This document shows, in pieces, positions 61,031-64,000 of a stretch of 64,000 bases of DNA. The notes below the pieces were generated by a model. That model worked only from the letters and a program-made list of their open reading frames with translations. It did no database searches and was not told the origin of the DNA. Position 1 is the stretch's first letter. Every line of letters starts with the position of its first letter. The DNA lies in NCBI GenBank assembly GCA_003142185.1, contig PLOR01000019.1:31524-95523 (forward strand), read 5' to 3'. The DNA comes from Bryobacterales bacterium (GTDB taxonomy: Bacteria; Acidobacteriota; Terriglobia; Bryobacterales; Bryobacteraceae). The translations under genes were made by a program, and so were the position numbers.

Positions 61031-61073
61031 AGCCGGTGCGGCCTGCGCCGCATGGCTGGGCTTCCTTTTTCCG
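61031..61073 (+). terminator. hairpin with T-rich tail between rpsO and pnp
   Basis: AGCC-(gg)-TGCGGC / GCCGCA-(t)-GGCT stem with CTGC loop (61031-61057) followed by CCTTTTTCC. It may be a partial terminator or an RNase III processing site, as in the pnp leader of other bacteria. Confidence 0.45.
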
Positions 61074-61172
61074 TCAACTCCATTCTCAAATGGCTCTTTC
61101 CTTTACCGGAGGGCCGAATTGCGACTCGTGCGGGGCTGGACCCTGGCCGAGACTTAGAGGTTTTCGAAGATT

Positions 61173-63299
61173 ATGATTCACACAGTTGAAGTCGACCTGG
61201 GCGGCCGCAAGCTTACCTTTGAAACGGGTAAGATGGCCAAACAGGCGAACGGCGCGGTCGTCGTTCGTTCCGGTGACTCGGTTGTTTTAGTCACCGCTTG
61301 TATGGCCGAGCAGGCCAAACCGGGAGCCGGATTTTTCCCGCTCACCGTGGACTATCGCGAGTACACCTACTCCGCCGGCAAGTTTCCCGGCGGTTTCATC
61401 AAGCGCGAGGGGCGCATGTCGGAGAAAGAGACGCTTACCTGCCGGCTGATTGACCGGCCCGTGCGCCCGTTGTTCCCCGAAGGTTTCCTGAACGAAACGC
61501 AGATCATTTGTATGGTGCTGTCGGCCGATCCCGAACAGGACCCCAACAGCCTGGCCATCTGCGGCGCGGCGGCTGCGCTCGCCATTTCCGATCTTCCTTT
61601 CCACCACGTGCTGGCCGGCGTCCGCGTCGGCATGAAGGACGGCCAGTATCTGGCTAACCCGACCTATACCGAAGGCCGCGAATCGAAGCTGAACATCGTG
61701 GTGGCAGGCACCGAAGACGGCATCGTGATGGTGGAAGCCGGAGCCAAGCAGGTCTCGGAAGCCGAGGTTCTCGGCGCCATCGAATTCGGCCATGAGTGCT
61801 GCAAGAAGATCGCCGCCGGCATCCGCCAACTGGTCAAGCTGGCCGGCAAGCCGAAGCGCGAGTTTACGTCGCCCGAGCTCAACCAGGAACTCTACGCCGC
61901 CGTCGAAAAGGCCGCCCGCGTGGACCTCACCGACGCGCTCAATACGCAGAAGTATCCGAAGCTGGAAAGCTACTCCCGCGTGGCCGCGGTGCGCCAGCGC
62001 GTGATCGAGCCTATACCCGACGACCAAAAGTCCGAAGCGGGCAAGTGTTACGACGCGCTCAAGGAGCGCATCTTCCGCGATGAGATGCTGAAGAACCGCC
62101 GCCGCCCGGACGGTCGCGCGTTCGACCAGGTCCGGCCCATCGCCATCGAAACCGGCGTGCTGCCGCGCACTCACGGTTCTTCGCTGTTCACCCGCGGCGA
62201 AACCCAGGCGCTGGTCACCGTCACGCTCGGCACCAAGGACGACGAACAGCGCATCGAACTGCTCGAGCCCGGTGAGTCGCCTTCCAAGCGCTTCATGCTG
62301 CACTATAACTTCCCGCCATTCAGCGTCGGCGAGGTCGGCTTCATGCGCGGCCCCGGCCGCCGCGAAATCGGCCACGGCGCGCTAGCCGAGCGCTCTCTGG
62401 CGGCGCTCATCCCGGACGAGGCTACGTTCCCGTACACCGTGCGCATCGTCAGCGACACCCTGGAATCGAATGGTTCCAGCTCGATGGCCGCGATCTGCGG
62501 CGGTTCCTTGACCCTGATGGATGCCGGTGTCCCGCTCCCCGCCCACGTGGGCGGAGTGGCCATGGGCCTGGTTATGGAAGGCCACCAGTACGCCATCCTC
62601 ACCGATATCGCCGGCGCCGAAGATCATTATGGCGACATGGACTTCAAAGTGGCCGGTACGCGCGAAGGCATCACCGGAATGCAGATGGATATCAAGGTGC
62701 CCAACGTCTCGACCGCCATCCTGCAGGAAGCGCTGGAACAGGCGCGCCGCGGCCGGCTGTTCATCCTCGATAAGATGTACGCCGCCATCGCCGAACCGCG
62801 CGCCAGCATGTCGCAGTACGCGCCGCGTATTTACACCATCAATATTCCGACCGATAAGATTCGCGACGTGATTGGACCCGGCGGCAAGATCATCCGTGGC
62901 ATCGTCGAGCAGACCGGCGTCAAGATCGACGTCGAGGACGATGGCACCATCCGCATCGCTTCCGCCGACGAAGCTTCCGCCAACAAGGCCATCCAGATCA
63001 TTTCCGACATTACCGCCGTGGCCGAGGTGGGCAAAACCTACCTGGGCAAGGTGGTACGGCTGGTCGATTTCGGCGCGTTCGTCGAGATCTTCCCCGGCAC
63101 CGATGGCCTGCTCCACATCAGTGAAATCGCCGAAACCCGTATCAAGGACGTGCGCGACGAACTGAAGGAAGGCGATCAGATCCTGGTCAAAGTGCTGGCC
63201 ACGGAAGGCAACAAAATCAAGCTCAGCCGCAAGGCCGTCCTGCGCGAGCAGCGCGAGAAGCTGAAACCGGCCGGCAAGACCGAGCCGACCAAGGCCTAG
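61173..63299 (+). CDS. pnp: polynucleotide phosphorylase
   Basis: 708 residues, ATG 61173. It is a phosphorolytic 3'-5' exoribonuclease and degradosome component. Two RNase PH domains (residues about 10-230 and 310-535) are present: [27 protein letters not shown] in the first, and in the second [20 protein letters not shown] and [19 protein letters not shown], with the metal and phosphate residues in [19 protein letters not shown]. The KH domain [20 protein letters not shown] and S1 domain [20 protein letters not shown] follow. Complete and of typical length. It follows rpsO after 217 nt. Confidence 0.97.
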   Translation: MIHTVEVDLGGRKLTFETGKMAKQANGAVVVRSGDSVVLVTACMAEQAKPGAGFFPLTVDYREYTYSAGKFPGGFIKREGRMSEKETLTCRLIDRPVRPLFPEGFLNETQIICMVLSADPEQDPNSLAICGAAAALAISDLPFHHVLAGVRVGMKDGQYLANPTYTEGRESKLNIVVAGTEDGIVMVEAGAKQVSEAEVLGAIEFGHECCKKIAAGIRQLVKLAGKPKREFTSPELNQELYAAVEKAARVDLTDALNTQKYPKLESYSRVAAVRQRVIEPIPDDQKSEAGKCYDALKERIFRDEMLKNRRRPDGRAFDQVRPIAIETGVLPRTHGSSLFTRGETQALVTVTLGTKDDEQRIELLEPGESPSKRFMLHYNFPPFSVGEVGFMRGPGRREIGHGALAERSLAALIPDEATFPYTVRIVSDTLESNGSSSMAAICGGSLTLMDAGVPLPAHVGGVAMGLVMEGHQYAILTDIAGAEDHYGDMDFKVAGTREGITGMQMDIKVPNVSTAILQEALEQARRGRLFILDKMYAAIAEPRASMSQYAPRIYTINIPTDKIRDVIGPGGKIIRGIVEQTGVKIDVEDDGTIRIASADEASANKAIQIISDITAVAEVGKTYLGKVVRLVDFGAFVEIFPGTDGLLHISEIAETRIKDVRDELKEGDQILVKVLATEGNKIKLSRKAVLREQREKLKPAGKTEPTKA

Positions 63300-63374
63300 C
63301 CAACCCGGTGTGCGACCGTAGGGGCCGGGCATGCCCGGCCCGCGGCGCTTCTCCACTTAGCAACCGTCCGCGTT

Positions 63375-63426
63375 GTGGGGCAGGCGCCCCGGTTTTCGGG
63401 TCCGAAGCGGATTTCGCCTGCCAACC
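63375..63426 (+). repeat. 52-nt GTGGGGCAGGCG palindromic repeat, copy 1
   Basis: Starts GTGGGGCAGGCGCCCCGG and ends CGCCTGCCAACC; the ends pair (GGCAGGCG/CGCCTGCC-like) around an internal hairpin (CCGGTTTTCGGGTCCGA). Differs from 63847-63898 at two of 52 positions. Confidence 0.85.
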
Positions 63427-63492
63427 AACGCTCCGACCAGGGCCAGCCGCACGTAATTCGCCGAAAGACCGGCGCGTCGCGCTCTATCTCCC

Positions 63493-63843
63493 ATGATCAC
63501 CATCCTCCTGCTAATCCTGTCGAATTGCTTCATGACCGTGGCCTGGTACGGGCACCTGAAATATGGTCACGCCTGGCCGCTCTGGAAAGCGATCCTGGTC
63601 TCGTGGGCAATCGCGCTGTTCGAATACTGCCTGGCGGTGCCGGCAAATCGCCTCGGCTACACCCATTTCTCGGGATTCCAGCTCAAGATCATTCAAGAGG
63701 TCGTCACGCTCTTCGTCTTCACCGGATTCGCGATCCTCTTCCTGAAAGAGAAACTCGCGTGGAATTATCTCGTGGCGTTCGTCTTTCTTGCTTTGGCCGC
63801 GTTCTTCGCCTTTGCGTTCAAGTCTCCCGGAACGGCCGCCTGA
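63493..63843 (+). CDS. DUF486 / DMT-like small membrane protein
   Basis: 116 residues, ATG 63493. Four transmembrane helices: ITILLLILSNCFMTVAWYGHLK, WKAILVSWAIALFEYCLAV, QLKIIQEVVTLFVFTGFAIL and YLVAFVFLALAAFFAFAF. HLKYGHAWPLWKAILVSW, ALFEYCLAVPANRLGY and FSGFQLKIIQEVVTL are the conserved DUF486 segments, related to half-size drug/metabolite transporters (EmrE-like size). Substrate unknown; dimerisation is likely. Confidence 0.9.
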   Translation: MITILLLILSNCFMTVAWYGHLKYGHAWPLWKAILVSWAIALFEYCLAVPANRLGYTHFSGFQLKIIQEVVTLFVFTGFAILFLKEKLAWNYLVAFVFLALAAFFAFAFKSPGTAA

Positions 63844-63846
63844 ACG

Positions 63847-63898
63847 GTGGGGCAGGCGCCCCGGTTTTCGGGTCCGATGCGGATTCCGCCTGCCAACC
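63847..63898 (+). repeat. 52-nt GTGGGGCAGGCG palindromic repeat, copy 2
   Basis: Near-identical to 63375-63426 and, inverted, to 60544-60593. The remaining 63899-64000 holds no feature I can support. Confidence 0.85.
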
Positions 63899-64000
63899 TG
63901 CCCTCTACCTGGATTCCGAAGTCAGCTTCGGCGAAGTTGCACTCCCGCGGCGGAAGACCAAGAGAAAGCGAGTCTTGGGTGCGGCCGGGGACATGGGTAA

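Noticed and set aside
63788..64000. 70-codon frame at the right edge
   Set aside because: It overlaps the DUF486 gene in another frame and runs through a 52-nt palindromic repeat.

Overview
The window reads as a chromosome piece from an Acidobacteriota bacterium of the Solibacter/Bryobacter type. The evidence is high GC; two VWFA-related proteins of the acidobacterial kind; a giant Oar-like TonB-dependent receptor; a C-terminal domain of the 'Solibacter uncharacterized C-terminal' type on a GH74-like protein; many TPR proteins; Tat-exported sugar enzymes; and dense palindromic intergenic repeats. No tRNA, rRNA, CRISPR array, prophage or intact transposase was seen.

Layout. 1-8.3 kb: an exported VWFA-like protein cut by the left edge, then exported sugar-related enzymes (mutarotase-like protein, ManD-type enolase-superfamily dehydratase, aldo/keto-reductase-like protein, Gfo/Idh/MocA oxidoreductase plus sugar epimerase-like TIM barrel). 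8.3-9.9 kb: a decayed group II intron leader, then a redoxin/DsbD-alpha fusion interrupted by an in-frame TGA exactly where the first Cys of the CxxC motif belongs, followed by a perfect hairpin at bacterial SECIS distance. This candidate selenoprotein is the most notable item. 10-13.7 kb: TonB-dependent receptor divergent from a membrane protein with a regulator-like N-terminus and two malectin domains. 15.4-26.8 kb: TPR-rich block with two paralogous CxxCH/beta-propeller/TPR proteins flanking a GT-C-like membrane protein with ten near-identical TPRs and a second VWFA protein. 26.8-33 kb: a GH74-like protein translationally coupled to a UDP-glucuronate decarboxylase, then an EtfD-like membrane Fe-S oxidoreductase.

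33-41 kb: SUKH-like protein, LysR regulator divergent from gltBD (glutamate synthase). 41-49 kb: divergent membrane pyrophosphatase, S1/P1 nuclease, alpha/beta hydrolase, DUF1326 protein, zinc-ribbon protein and bS21. 49-54.7 kb: glgC, gpmA with an upstream overlapping mini-ORF, thrB, a YefM/YoeB-type toxin-antitoxin pair, a TPR protein and yvcK. 55-59 kb: a zinc-ribbon/membrane/lectin-fold fusion overlapping a large TPR protein. 59-64 kb: ispG, rpsO, pnp and a DUF486 membrane protein.

Many intergenic gaps hold self-complementary repeats: two ~110-nt three-way-junction elements, at least four copies of a ~52-nt hairpin repeat with compensatory changes, and a 161-nt element with 23-nt inverted ends. 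All calls are from reading the sequence; no database search was possible.
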